This document shows, piece by piece, positions 35,194 to 44,226 of a stretch of 64,000 bases of DNA. This DNA comes from Cryobacterium suzukii (GTDB taxonomy: Bacteria > Actinomycetota > Actinomycetes > Actinomycetales > Microbacteriaceae). Positions within the stretch are counted from its first letter, which is position 1; every line of letters starts with the position of its first letter. The notes beneath the pieces are model-generated. The model was given only the letters and a program-made list of their open reading frames with translations. It was not told the origin of the DNA and did not search any database. The stretch covers positions 248,001 to 312,000 of the forward strand of contig NZ_SOHJ01000002.1 of the NCBI RefSeq assembly GCF_004403185.1. The letters run 5' to 3'. Both the position numbers and the translations under genes were made by a program.

Positions 35194-35841
35194 ATGCCCA
35201 CACTGTTGCATCTTGATTCGTCCGCAGACCTCACGACATCCCGTTCGCGCGCGATTACCGCTACCTTCGCGGATACCTGGCGCAGTCTCGGCGCAGATCA
35301 CACCGTCGTTTATCGTGACTTGCACCGCGAACCGCTGCCGCACCTGACGGATGCCGCGCTACATTTTCCGCCCCGGCTGCGCCCGAAGGGTGCCAGCCCG
35401 AGCACGGAGCAGGAGGCGCTGCAGCTACAACTCATCGCGGAATTGGTCGCGGCCGACGTGCTGCTGATCGGTGTTCCGCTCTACAACTACTCGATGCCGT
35501 CGACCTTGAAGGCGTGGATCGACTACATCCACCTGCCGGCGGTGACTGCTCCGTTTGACGATCCCACCACCCAGCAGCCGCTGGCCGGTCGCCCGGCCGT
35601 GCTCGTGTCGACTCGAGGCGGGGTCTATGACTCGGGAACTTCCACCGAGTTTGACGATCACGCGCTTCCCGCTCTAACTCTCATTTTGGCCAACGCCCTC
35701 GGAATGACGCTCGAGACAATCGTGGCCACCCGCACGCTCAGCGAACGATTCGGCGCCCCCGCTGACGAGGTCGCCAAGCAACACCGGGAACTGGCCGCCG
35801 CCCACGAGTCCGCTGCCCAGGCCGCTCGTCGCCTCGGCTGA
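35194..35841 (+). CDS. azoR: FMN-dependent NADH:quinone/azo oxidoreductase
   Basis: This encodes 215 residues. The flavodoxin-like fold reads LLHLDSSADLTTSRSRAITA, GVPLYNYSMPSTLKAWIDYI and VLVSTRGGVYDSG, each an FMN-binding loop of the AzoR/DT-diaphorase group. It reduces quinones or azo compounds in the cytoplasm, usually limiting redox-cycling damage. ATG 35194 is preferred over GTG 35188, but neither has a clear ribosome site. An inverted GCACCCATTA/TAATGGGTGC pair lies 67-124 nt upstream. Confidence 0.92.
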   Translation: MPTLLHLDSSADLTTSRSRAITATFADTWRSLGADHTVVYRDLHREPLPHLTDAALHFPPRLRPKGASPSTEQEALQLQLIAELVAADVLLIGVPLYNYSMPSTLKAWIDYIHLPAVTAPFDDPTTQQPLAGRPAVLVSTRGGVYDSGTSTEFDDHALPALTLILANALGMTLETIVATRTLSERFGAPADEVAKQHRELAAAHESAAQAARRLG

Positions 35842-35901
35842 CCCGCGCTGCCTGGAGTGGGCGATCACCAATGTGGCGCTGAGTCGGTGTAAAGTCCAGC
35901 A

Positions 35902-36174
35902 ATGTCGTCGCAAATTCAGCAGAGAATGGCAATTGAGCGTATTCGCACGTCCGCGGTGTTGTGGCTGGTGTTCGGCGGCGTGAGCACCCTGCTTGCAATC
36001 AGTCAAGTAGCGGCCTCGTTTGGATCGGGGGAACGGCGAATGATCATCATCCTGAACGTTGCGATCGCGGCCGGCTGGGTCATCCTCGGTCTGTTCAATT
36101 TGCGGCGCTACCGGCGGGAGATCAAGGCCTTCACGACGGAACACGGTGTGGACGCAGGAATACGCTACAAGTGA
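35902..36174 (+). CDS. Small two-helix membrane protein (90 aa)
   Basis: Two membrane helices, SAVLWLVFGGVSTLLAISQV and MIIILNVAIAAGWVILGLFN, are joined by a short charged loop, with a basic cytoplasmic tail RRYRREIKAF. ATG 35902 has no strong ribosome site. The family is not recognised. The gene stands alone between azoR and a GNAT gene. Confidence 0.7.
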   Translation: MSSQIQQRMAIERIRTSAVLWLVFGGVSTLLAISQVAASFGSGERRMIIILNVAIAAGWVILGLFNLRRYRREIKAFTTEHGVDAGIRYK

Positions 36175-36220
36175 AGGCGCCGCAGGCGGACGGTTCGACG
36201 GGCACCGCTAGGCTCGGGTA

Positions 36221-36769
36221 ATGGATGTCACTCTGGTGCCGATCAGTTCCGCGCGGGACCGGGACGCACTGATTCGCTTTCTCACGGAGAACGATTTTCC
36301 GTTTCATGTAGGCACTCGGCTGACCGTGCAGGACGCTCAGGAACGGATCGCTGGCGGACGCTTCGAGGGGCCGGATCATGCGGGTTTCTGGATTGATGCC
36401 GGTACGGCCGGCCGCGTCGGCTACGCGGTGCTGGACGATCTGGCCGACAACGCCCCACTTTTTGATTTGCGCCTGGCCACGCAGTATCGCGGGCAAGGAC
36501 TCGGTGTCCCGGTACTCAGGGCCTTGACGAACTATGTATTCACGCACATTCCTGAGGCAAGCCGGTTTGAAGGAAACACTCGATCGGACAATATCGCCAT
36601 GCGGAAGTCGTTCCGTCGTGCAGGGTTCATTCAAGAGGCCTGCTACCGAGACGGATGGCCCGTCTCCGGCGCCGCCCCGATGGCCTCCGTCGCCTATGCG
36701 ATCTTGCGTCGTGATTGGGAATCTGGGACGACCACGCCGCTTGAGTGGGATGATCCCGCCGGACTGTGA
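36221..36769 (+). CDS. GNAT-family N-acetyltransferase
   Basis: This encodes 182 residues. The acetyl-CoA-binding motif A reads LRLATQYRGQGLGVPVLRAL (R-x2-G-x-G/A), followed by the GNAT pattern of EGNTRSDNIAMRKSFRRAGF. These are the RimJ/RimL-like elements for transfer of acetyl from acetyl-CoA to an amine. The substrate cannot be told. There is no operon partner. Confidence 0.9.
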   Translation: MDVTLVPISSARDRDALIRFLTENDFPFHVGTRLTVQDAQERIAGGRFEGPDHAGFWIDAGTAGRVGYAVLDDLADNAPLFDLRLATQYRGQGLGVPVLRALTNYVFTHIPEASRFEGNTRSDNIAMRKSFRRAGFIQEACYRDGWPVSGAAPMASVAYAILRRDWESGTTTPLEWDDPAGL

Positions 36770-36857
36770 ACGGCGGGGCGGCGGCATCCGCTGTTTCTCA
36801 CTGCGCTCAGGGCGAAACCAGCGCCATTTGAGTGGCTGGTGCGATTGAATGGGCGCT

Positions 36858-37880
36858 ATGACGCGCACACTCATTCTTGGCGGGACGGGCTGGCTCGGTC
36901 GCGAGATAGCTGAGCAGTTGGTTGCCCTTGGCGAGGACGTAACGTGCCTTGCTCGAGGTAAGTCTGGATCGACCCCCGGCGGTGTGACGTTTATTAGATC
37001 TGACCGGCAAACACCGGGAGCCTACGACCTGGTCGCAGGCGTCGCCTGGGATGAAATCATCGAGCTCGCCTACGAGCCTGACCTCATCACCGGTGCGCTC
37101 GAAGCCTTGGCCGGCAGCACGCAGCATTGGACGCTGGTCTCCTCCGTCTCGGTGTATGCCAGTAACGCTGATCCGGGAGCCGATGAAGACGCCGTCCTTG
37201 TCGATGCATTCGACCTTGATGACTATGCGCAGGCCAAAGTCGCCGCCGAGCACGTCACAGCCGAGGCAGTTGGCGACCGCCTGCTCATCGCGAGACCGGG
37301 TCTCATCGCGGGGCCAGGTGACACGAGCGACCGTTTTGGCTATTGGGTCTCGCGACTCGCCCTGGCCGCACACGAAGCCGTTCTCGTGCCGGACGTCCAT
37401 GATCGTTCCGTACAGTTCATCGATGTTCGAGACTTGGCGGCGTGGCTAATCGGTGCCGCGCATCGCGGCCTCACTGGCAGTTACAACGCCGTTGGCCGCG
37501 AACGCGATCTCTCCACGATTCTGCTGGCCGCCGCACGGGTGGCCGGTCATACTGGCAACCTCATTTCGGTCGACGATGACTGGCTGATCGAACACAACGT
37601 CAACTATTGGGCCGGACCCCGCTCGCTGCCCTTATGGCTTCCCCGTAGTGACTCCGCCTTTGCGAGGCGCAGCCGCAGCCGATTCGTCGCCGCTGGCGGA
37701 ACCGAGCGAAACCTAAAGGATATTCTCGACGATGTTCTTGCGGACGAACGATCACGCGGACTCGGCAGGGAGCGCCGGTCAGGTCTCACTCGCGAGGAAG
37801 AAGGCCTCCTGCTGAATGAAATCGCACGGCAGATGGCGAGTGAGGACGGCGGCGTTGGTGATCGGTCAGTGCAGTCTTAA
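36858..37880 (+). CDS. NAD-dependent epimerase/reductase family protein
   Basis: This encodes 340 residues. The N-terminal Rossmann motif is RTLILGGTGWLGREIAEQLV, and the family resembles atypical short-chain isoflavone-reductase/epimerase proteins of actinobacteria. A conserved SSVSVYASN strand and RPGLIAGPGDTSDRFGYWV follow. ATG 36858 is chosen over ATG 36849 because the fold begins there. The catalytic Tyr/Lys pair is not certain, so it could be a reductase or an NAD-binding regulator. Confidence 0.85.
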   Translation: MTRTLILGGTGWLGREIAEQLVALGEDVTCLARGKSGSTPGGVTFIRSDRQTPGAYDLVAGVAWDEIIELAYEPDLITGALEALAGSTQHWTLVSSVSVYASNADPGADEDAVLVDAFDLDDYAQAKVAAEHVTAEAVGDRLLIARPGLIAGPGDTSDRFGYWVSRLALAAHEAVLVPDVHDRSVQFIDVRDLAAWLIGAAHRGLTGSYNAVGRERDLSTILLAAARVAGHTGNLISVDDDWLIEHNVNYWAGPRSLPLWLPRSDSAFARRSRSRFVAAGGTERNLKDILDDVLADERSRGLGRERRSGLTREEEGLLLNEIARQMASEDGGVGDRSVQS

Positions 37881-37958
37881 CTCGAAATTGAGCCTCGCAC
37901 TAGTCGATAGACGCCCGTTCGCGGTTTCTTCCAATCGTGATCGAACCGTGCGGGAGGG

Positions 37959-38936
37959 TTAGTCGCGCTTGAGTTGCCCCAGCTCTGCCCCGGCCGCATC
38001 CAGTAGCCGTAGCACTCCATCATCGACGCTGGTCAATCTGGCCTGCGCCACCCAATACGGCACCGCGGCCCCTTCACACGCTATCAAGGTCGAGGCGCCG
38101 GCCGTGGACAGGAGAGCTCCGTGCCCGTCGGCGGCCCAACGGCCCTGGCCGCCATTGCAGCCGTCGGACCCAGTCCACGTTCCGTCCGCTGCGAAAAATA
38201 CGTGCGAATCGGATGTGCCGCTGGGAGAAACCGGGACCCAACGTCCGACCAAGTCGTCGGAGGATGCCGGGGTGAATTCTGGCGGCAGAGAGGCTGGTTG
38301 TCGCAACGTCTCGCGCATCGCCGCGGTGATGACGGGCGGTTGGGTGTAGAACTCGGCTGCAGTCGGGATCGCGTCGGGATTGCCGTCGATGGTGAGGGTG
38401 GCGACCACCGCGCCGTTCGCATCGGTGAGTTCCCAGCTCGCACCGGCGGCCCGATACCCCGTGACAGATTCGAGCCACGCCACTCGCGGCAGGGTCGCTC
38501 CCGTAACGCACTCACCGCTGGCGCCGTACGTCGAAGCAAGAAAAAGGCTTTCGGTTGCCCGCCACGAACCGTCGATCATTCCGCAGTCTCGCCAGAGTTG
38601 GAACGCCGGCGCCTCCAACCGCAACCAGGTATCGGGTTTCTCGTCTGCTGCGCCCGAGACGCGCCAGATGTTGACTAGTCCAATCGCGGCAGATTCCGCG
38701 CCGCCAGGAGGGCTGGCCGGGAGCGGTGAATCTGGGGTGGGATCAACCTGTCCACGCGGGGCCTGCGCACAGGCCGTCACCGCGAGCAAGAACACGGCCG
38801 CCAGGGTCGCTACCACACGCCCGCCTGGTCGTTTCGTTGCGAAACCTGTCGGCCAGAACCGCTCTCGCCCCGGCCAGCCCGATCTGGTCGCCCGCTGTGA
38901 CGCGGTTCCCCTCGTAGTTCCTGATGTAGTCCCCAT
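37959..38936 (-). CDS. Lipoprotein with a META/HslJ-like C-terminal domain
   Basis: This encodes 325 residues. A basic N-terminus leads to VATLAAVFLLAVTACAQ, a lipobox with Cys at about 56. The middle domain has paired Cys. The C-terminal ~100 residues (LVGRWVPVSPSGTSDSHVFF, GTWTGSDGCNGGQGRWAADG) match the META domain pattern, in which GC-N-GG follows the strand. It is expected outside the cell membrane. Relatives are linked to stress or antibiotic tolerance, but the role here is unknown. Confidence 0.8.
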   Translation of the reverse strand: MGTTSGTTRGTASQRATRSGWPGRERFWPTGFATKRPGGRVVATLAAVFLLAVTACAQAPRGQVDPTPDSPLPASPPGGAESAAIGLVNIWRVSGAADEKPDTWLRLEAPAFQLWRDCGMIDGSWRATESLFLASTYGASGECVTGATLPRVAWLESVTGYRAAGASWELTDANGAVVATLTIDGNPDAIPTAAEFYTQPPVITAAMRETLRQPASLPPEFTPASSDDLVGRWVPVSPSGTSDSHVFFAADGTWTGSDGCNGGQGRWAADGHGALLSTAGASTLIACEGAAVPYWVAQARLTSVDDGVLRLLDAAGAELGQLKRD

Positions 38937-39067
38937 GTGTTTGATTATGGCCGATTGTCAGCGGGATCTTTCAATGCAGCGGATGCTCGCGCCGGACGTA
39001 AAAGGACACCCGGCCTGCCTGCATCCGTTGCGTCGGTTAGCACTGCTCTTGAGATAGGTCCACTATG

Positions 39068-39095
39068 CATGTCGAGTGTGTATATACTCGGCATG
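39068..39095. promoter_or_regulatory. 28-bp dyad upstream of padR-type gene, candidate PadR operator
   Basis: CATGTCGAGT and ACTCGGCATG are inverted around GTGTATAT. It lies 36 nt before GTG 39131 and contains an AT-rich core that may be a -10 region. PadR regulators typically bind ATGT-centred dyads and repress their own operon. Confidence 0.65.
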
Positions 39096-39130
39096 TAAGT
39101 ATTGTGCAGTGAAATCGTTGGGGAGTCGTC

Positions 39131-39769
39131 GTGTCGGTACGTCAGAGCATTCTTGCCATTCTCGATCAGGGGTCCAGTTACGGGTATCGGCTGCGCGCCG
39201 AGTTCGAGCGACGCACCGGCTCGACCTGGCCAATCAACGTCGGTCAGATCTACAACACGCTGGATCGGTTGGAACGCGACGGTTTGATCGTGAAGGGGGA
39301 CACCGACACCGACGGCCACGTGTTCTACTCGATCACCACTGCGGGTCACGACGAGGTGACCAGATGGTTGCGTTCCCCGGTGCAACGCCCGGAGACGACG
39401 CGGGACGAACTGGCCATCAAGCTGGCTGTCGCCGTGACGCTGCCCGGTGTTGATATTGCTGAAATCGTGCGGGTGCAGCGGATGTCGACGATGACGACGC
39501 TGCAGCAGCTCACCCGGGCGAAGAACAGCGGGGATGACCCCGAGTCCACCGATGAGCTCGCCTGGCTGCTCGTGATCGACTCGTTGATCTTTCAAGCTGA
39601 GGCCGAAATTCGCTGGCTGGATCATTCCAGCTCTCGCCTGGCTCGGGCGAAAGACCGGGGATTGGCCGCGAGCGAACCGCTGGCCGAGCCGCGCCGACGC
39701 GGTCGACCAGCGCGAACCGACACGCCCACGACTGCCCAAGCTGCGACTGATGGAAGGGTTCTTCGATGA
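39131..39769 (+). CDS. PadR-family transcriptional regulator
   Basis: This encodes 212 residues from GTG 39131 with GGGGAG upstream. The N-terminal winged helix is SVRQSILAILDQGSSYGYRL, with recognition region WPINVGQIYNTLDRLERDGL and wing VFYSITTAGHDEVTRWL. A C-terminal helical dimerisation domain and a long Arg/Pro-rich tail follow. Its stop overlaps the ABC ATPase start by 4 nt, so it controls and is transcribed with the exporter downstream. Confidence 0.93.
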   Translation: MSVRQSILAILDQGSSYGYRLRAEFERRTGSTWPINVGQIYNTLDRLERDGLIVKGDTDTDGHVFYSITTAGHDEVTRWLRSPVQRPETTRDELAIKLAVAVTLPGVDIAEIVRVQRMSTMTTLQQLTRAKNSGDDPESTDELAWLLVIDSLIFQAEAEIRWLDHSSSRLARAKDRGLAASEPLAEPRRRGRPARTDTPTTAQAATDGRVLR

Positions 39770-40485
39770 GCACCGAGTTGCTGCGCCTCGACGGTGTCTC
39801 GCGTCAGTACGGACACGGCGAAACTGCCCGTACTGCCCTGGTCGGAATCGATTTGACGATCATGGCGGGCGAGATGGTCGCGGTGATGGGCGCATCGGGC
39901 TCAGGCAAGTCGACCTTGCTCACCATTGCGGGCGGCCTGACCACGCCGACCTCGGGTGAGGTCGTCATCGATGGCCAATGGATCAGTTCGATGACTGCCA
40001 AACAGCTCGCGGTTCTTCGCCGCCGCACCCTCGGCTTCGTGTTCCAGGATTTCAATTTGATTCCCGCACTGACCGCCCTCGAAAACGTCACGCTGCCCCT
40101 GGAATTGGATAGTTGGCGCAGCCGCGACTCGCGACGCGCCGGCCTCGACGCCCTTGCGTCGGTCGACCTAGTGGACCGGGCAGGCAACTACCCCGACGAC
40201 CTCTCCGGAGGCCAGCAGCAACGCGTCGCGATCGCCCGCGCCATTGTGGGCACCCGCAAGCTGATCCTCGCCGATGAACCCACCGGCGCTCTGGACAGCC
40301 ATACCGGCGAAGTCGTGCTGCGGATGCTGCGGCACCGTGTCGACGCCGGTGCCGGCGCGATTATGGTCACCCACGATGCCCGGCACGCCGCCTGGGCTGA
40401 TCGCATCGTGTATCTCGAAGACGGTCGCATCGTCGGTCAATCGTCGACCGGATCGCCAGAAGAACTCCTCGGAGCTGGTCGGTGA
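39766..40485 (+). CDS. ABC transporter ATP-binding protein (MacB/LolD type)
   Basis: This encodes 239 residues. Walker A is GASGSGKSTLLTIAGGL, the Q-loop FQDFNLIPALTALENV, the signature LSGGQQQRVAIARA, Walker B LILADEPTGALD and the H-loop VTHDARHAAW. It powers the FtsX-type permease encoded next (4-nt overlap). Such PadR-ABC-FtsX operons usually export antimicrobial peptides or lipids. Confidence 0.95.
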   Translation: MSTELLRLDGVSRQYGHGETARTALVGIDLTIMAGEMVAVMGASGSGKSTLLTIAGGLTTPTSGEVVIDGQWISSMTAKQLAVLRRRTLGFVFQDFNLIPALTALENVTLPLELDSWRSRDSRRAGLDALASVDLVDRAGNYPDDLSGGQQQRVAIARAIVGTRKLILADEPTGALDSHTGEVVLRMLRHRVDAGAGAIMVTHDARHAAWADRIVYLEDGRIVGQSSTGSPEELLGAGR

Positions 40486-43277
40486 TGACCGGTCGAAGCC
40501 GTCGTCGTAGCCGCATTGCCCCGTTCCGTGCCGCCCTGAGGTTTGCCCGGCGCGACGCCTGGGCCGCCAAGGGACGCAGCGCCCTCATCATCGCCATGGT
40601 CGCCATCCCGGTGGCCGGGCTCAGTGGCGTTGCCCTGGTCGGGCTGAGCATGGTGCCCACCGTCGACGAGACGATCGCCGTCGAACTGGGCCAGGCCGAC
40701 GCCCGCATCAACATGATCAGCAGCCCCGATCCGTCGATGATTCAGAGCCCCGCTCAGCCCGAGTGGCATCAGGTCGAAATGGATTCCGCTGGCGTTCCCG
40801 TCAACACGCAAGCGGATGCCCAGCTGGTCGATCCGGCCACCCTCGTTCCAGCGGATTCGACTCTCATCGCCCTGCGTTCGACGGACGTGACCATTGAAAC
40901 GGCCACCGGGATCGCCGGGATGCCCGCGATCGAGGGCGAGACCTGGAACGCCGAGTTCGAGCCTAAATACGCCCTGGTAGATGGGCGCGCTCCCGAGACC
41001 AACGATGAAATCCTGGTCACCGCCGCCGCACTTGACCGGCTGGGCGTGGGGCTCGGCGACGGGGCAACTCTGCTCGACCCTGAGCGTTCGGTCACCGTGG
41101 TCGGTGTGCTGGATGCCGCGGAATATCCCGACTCCAAGATCGCCGTGTTCGGCCGCCTCGGTGCGTTCACCGGCGACAGCCAGGCCAGCGTCGGTCAGGA
41201 CGATTTCTACCTGTTCGACCACGCCCTGGACTGGCCGGCCGTGCAGCAGCTGAACGAGTCGGGGGCCGTCGTTCTTTCGAAGTCGGTGCTGCTGTATCCG
41301 CCACCAGCTGGCAGCTACCAGCTGCAGGCATCCGCTGAATTGCAGGGCGTGGCGACGACGGTCGTGACGCTGACGGCAGCGGGCGTTGCCTTCGCCGTTC
41401 TGGAGGTCGCCCTACTAGCCGGCGCAGCGTTCACCGTCGGCGCGAGGCAGCAGCAACGCACACTGGCGACCGTCGCGAGCGTCGGCGGGCACCGGCGCAC
41501 CCTGTTCCAGATCGTGACCGCGAGCGGTCTGGTGCTGGGATTCGCCGGCGGCATTGCCGGTGTCGCGATCGGTGTCCTCGCTGGCTCGCTGTTCATGGCG
41601 ATCACCGGTGACGGCAGCGCCGTGCAGTACTGGGGCTACCACCTGTCCATACCCATTCTCATTGGGATCGCCCTGTTCGCCATGCTCATCGGCTGGATCG
41701 CCGCCCTCCTCCCGGCATGGACGGCGTCCCGCCTGGACGTGCTGGCCGCCCTGCGCGGTGCACGGCGGCCCCAGGCTGTGCGTCACACCGGCCGCCGCTG
41801 GATCGGAATCTCGATCATCGTGGCCGGGGTCGCCATGACGGCGGGCGGGGCGCTTGCGGGGACCGCGAGCTTCTCCGCGCCCGGCGTCATCAATAACAGC
41901 TCGCTCTACCAACTGTCCATCATGCTCGTGCTCGCCGGACCGGTTCTGGCGCAGGTCGGGGCTCTGCTCGTTGCACCGGTCATCCTTTCTGCTCTCGCTG
42001 CCCTCGTTACCCGGCTCGGCACGGGCGCGCGGCTGGCCGCTCGCGATGTCGTGCGCAACCGGTCCCGCTCGCTTCCCGTGCTCGCGGCGATCACGACGAC
42101 GGTGTTTGTCGGCACAATGCTGCTGGCGTTCTTCGGCGGATCCGACCAAGCCAGCCGGGCATCCTACGAACGGTGGAACGCCGAGGGCCAGATCATGGTG
42201 GACCTGAACGGCTGGACGGCCGAGAGTACTCAGGTCATGTATCCGATTGCACCCGAAGTGTCGACGATGCTCCGTGAGCAGTTCGACGCGGAGAAAGTCA
42301 GCGTCCTGTCCGGCGTGCAGCCGGCGTCACCCGAAGCTACGGACAGCTCGCCCAAGCCTCTGGTCGCATTGCGCCCAGAGGTTCGGTGCGAAGTCGTGAG
42401 CGGTTCGAACCCGGCCGGTGCCTGTGACGCGCCGTTCTGGTTGTTCTCGAACGGATCTGCACCCCAGATCTGGACAGGCACAGTCGACGACCTCGCACTG
42501 ATTCTCGACGAGGAAGTCTCCGAAGACGCCCAGCGTGCGCTGCGAGCTGGGGGAGCGGTCTCCCTTTACCCCCAATATGTGCAGGATGACGGGACCATCC
42601 AGATCGAATGGATGTCGGCATCCACTTCTATCGACGCAAACCTGGAGGTGGCGCCGCTGTCGACCACGACGATCGATGCTGTGGTGCAGCAGCCGGCGCA
42701 TCCGATTCATTTCGGTGTCTTCATGCTGGAATCGACCGCCACAGCGCACGGCCTGGAGCCAGTCGCCTTTCGAGTGCTCGCCTCCTTGGCTGCACCTTTA
42801 GATGACGCAGACTACGACCAGCTGTGGGGATCCCTCCGCTCTCTCACGGGCGGCACAGACCTCGTGGCCCGCTACGAGGCAGGACCGGGCAGCACGACTG
42901 AAACTTCCGGCTGGGCCCTGGTCGCGGTGGCAGCACTCGTCGCCTTCGGCGCGGCCGCGGTTGCGTTGGGGCTCGCCCGGGCTGATGGACGCCGCGACGA
43001 CGTGACGCTGAGCGCGGTCGGCGCGCATCCGGGGCTGCGCCGCAACGTGGCCTTCTGGCAGGCCGTGCTGCTGACCGGCACGGGCGCGGTGCTGGGCGGA
43101 ATCCTCGGCCTGCTGGGCCCCACCATGCTCGGGCTGGTCGGCCTGCTGCCCTTCGCACCGCCGTGGCCCCAGGTTGCGCTGCTCGTTCTTGGGCTACCCG
43201 TGATCATCGCGGTCGGCAGCTGGCTCTTCACCCGCCCGGCGCAATTCGAGGAGCGTCTGCAGCGCACGCTCACCTAG
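40482..43277 (+). CDS. FtsX-like ABC transporter permease
   Basis: This encodes 931 residues with about ten membrane helices in two FtsX halves. The first helix is RSALIIAMVAIPVAGLSGVA after a basic N-terminus, followed by a large extracellular domain and helices near 310-420. A second half has SWALVAVAALVAF-like helices (GWALVAVAALVAFGAAAVAL) and a C-terminal helix pair. It works with the preceding ATPase. The mechanism would be mechanotransmission rather than channel transport; the substrate is unknown. Confidence 0.93.
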   Translation: MMTGRSRRRSRIAPFRAALRFARRDAWAAKGRSALIIAMVAIPVAGLSGVALVGLSMVPTVDETIAVELGQADARINMISSPDPSMIQSPAQPEWHQVEMDSAGVPVNTQADAQLVDPATLVPADSTLIALRSTDVTIETATGIAGMPAIEGETWNAEFEPKYALVDGRAPETNDEILVTAAALDRLGVGLGDGATLLDPERSVTVVGVLDAAEYPDSKIAVFGRLGAFTGDSQASVGQDDFYLFDHALDWPAVQQLNESGAVVLSKSVLLYPPPAGSYQLQASAELQGVATTVVTLTAAGVAFAVLEVALLAGAAFTVGARQQQRTLATVASVGGHRRTLFQIVTASGLVLGFAGGIAGVAIGVLAGSLFMAITGDGSAVQYWGYHLSIPILIGIALFAMLIGWIAALLPAWTASRLDVLAALRGARRPQAVRHTGRRWIGISIIVAGVAMTAGGALAGTASFSAPGVINNSSLYQLSIMLVLAGPVLAQVGALLVAPVILSALAALVTRLGTGARLAARDVVRNRSRSLPVLAAITTTVFVGTMLLAFFGGSDQASRASYERWNAEGQIMVDLNGWTAESTQVMYPIAPEVSTMLREQFDAEKVSVLSGVQPASPEATDSSPKPLVALRPEVRCEVVSGSNPAGACDAPFWLFSNGSAPQIWTGTVDDLALILDEEVSEDAQRALRAGGAVSLYPQYVQDDGTIQIEWMSASTSIDANLEVAPLSTTTIDAVVQQPAHPIHFGVFMLESTATAHGLEPVAFRVLASLAAPLDDADYDQLWGSLRSLTGGTDLVARYEAGPGSTTETSGWALVAVAALVAFGAAAVALGLARADGRRDDVTLSAVGAHPGLRRNVAFWQAVLLTGTGAVLGGILGLLGPTMLGLVGLLPFAPPWPQVALLVLGLPVIIAVGSWLFTRPAQFEERLQRTLT

Positions 43278-43314
43278 TGGGAGATCTTGCGACACGGGTG
43301 GACGGTGCTACTCC

Positions 43315-43608
43315 CTAGCGCGAGATTTGCTGCAGCGCCCAGGAGTTTCCGTCGGGGTCGCTGAAGAAGGCGTACCGAACGCCGCCACCCATGTCGCTGA
43401 CGTCTGACACCGCAACCCCGTTTTCGAGGAGAGCCTCGCGGGTCGCTTCGACATCGTCGACCACGAGACGCAGATTCTGCACCGGTGCCGCCTGCGGGTC
43501 GCTGAATCCCACACCGATGGCGATCGAGCAGGCCGATCCCGGCGGTGTCAGTTGCACGACCCGCATGCCAGTGCCCGGTTCCACGTCGTGATCCAGGCGA
43601 AAACCCAA
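43315..43608 (-). pseudogene. 5'-truncated glyoxalase/VOC-family protein
   Basis: The frame begins LGFRLDHDVEPGTGMRVVQL and ends YAFFSDPDGNSWALQQISR, which is the last ~97 residues of a typical ~130-residue VOC domain. The missing N-terminal strand (the usual V-D-RAK-FYE element) is not present upstream, where the frame reads ARPASQ and adjoins the PIN gene stop. One metal-ligand strand is therefore lost. It is probably non-functional, truncated by insertion of the PIN region. Confidence 0.75.
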
Positions 43609-43643
43609 CTGCGAGGCCGGACGGGCACTCGTTTTCCGTGGAC

Positions 43644-44045
43644 TCAGGGGTCAATCAGCGCGTTGAGACTGGCGAGCGGTACGAGGCCTTCTGCCTTCGC
43701 CGCGAGCGCCGGGTCGACGGTGACCAGGGCGTCGGCCTGAAGCGCGGCGACCGCAATGTACTCCGCTTCATAGATTGTCTCCCACCCATGGTCGCGGGCG
43801 ATCCGCCACGCGGTGCGGCGCGAAACCCGGTCACCGAGCAACCGCATCTTGAGTTTGGTGAGGCGCTCGTGCTGCTCGAGGGCCTGCTCCTCGCTGAGAT
43901 CCCGTCTGCGCACGGCCGCAAACAGCAGGGCCAGCGCCTGTGAGCGGATGACGCCCGGCGCGACAATCTGATGGCTTGCCTCGACCCGCATGCCGGTGGC
44001 CACGATGTGCAGCAGGGTCGGCGCGTCGATCACATAGCGAGTCAT
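43644..44045 (-). CDS. PIN-domain protein (VapC-like, no antitoxin seen)
   Basis: This encodes 133 residues from ATG 44045; a longer frame is unsupported. The N-terminal MTRYVIDAPTLLHI carries the first acidic residue, EEQALEQHERLTKL a helix, and YIAVAALQADALVTVDPALA the second and third acidic positions. PIN toxins cleave RNA. No antitoxin is present upstream, where the opposite strand holds a helicase tail instead. It may be an orphan toxin or a PIN protein with another role. Confidence 0.8.
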   Translation of the reverse strand: MTRYVIDAPTLLHIVATGMRVEASHQIVAPGVIRSQALALLFAAVRRRDLSEEQALEQHERLTKLKMRLLGDRVSRRTAWRIARDHGWETIYEAEYIAVAALQADALVTVDPALAAKAEGLVPLASLNALIDP

Positions 44046-44094
44046 GCAGGCCAGAATAGACGGTGCCATCTACCGTCACGCTGGCGACCCTCAG

Positions 44095-44226
44095 CATCAA
44101 CTACCGCACGCCGACGGCACCGTTTGCATCATCGGCGCCGGCAGCGAGGGAGCGGTCGACCGTTACGTAGCGATGACCAGGGCCACGCAGCAACTGGTGA
44201 TCCTCACGACGATGGGCGGCCTAGGT
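44095..44226 (+). pseudogene. C-terminal relic of a UvrD/HelD-type helicase
   Basis: The frame reads LPHADGTVCIIGAGSEGAVD then RYVAMTRATQQLVILTT. The V-A-MTRA--L-I-L pattern is motif VI and the end of UvrD/HelD-like superfamily 1 helicases. Nothing upstream continues it, because the PIN gene occupies that place on the other strand. It is a gene tail left by rearrangement. Confidence 0.65.
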
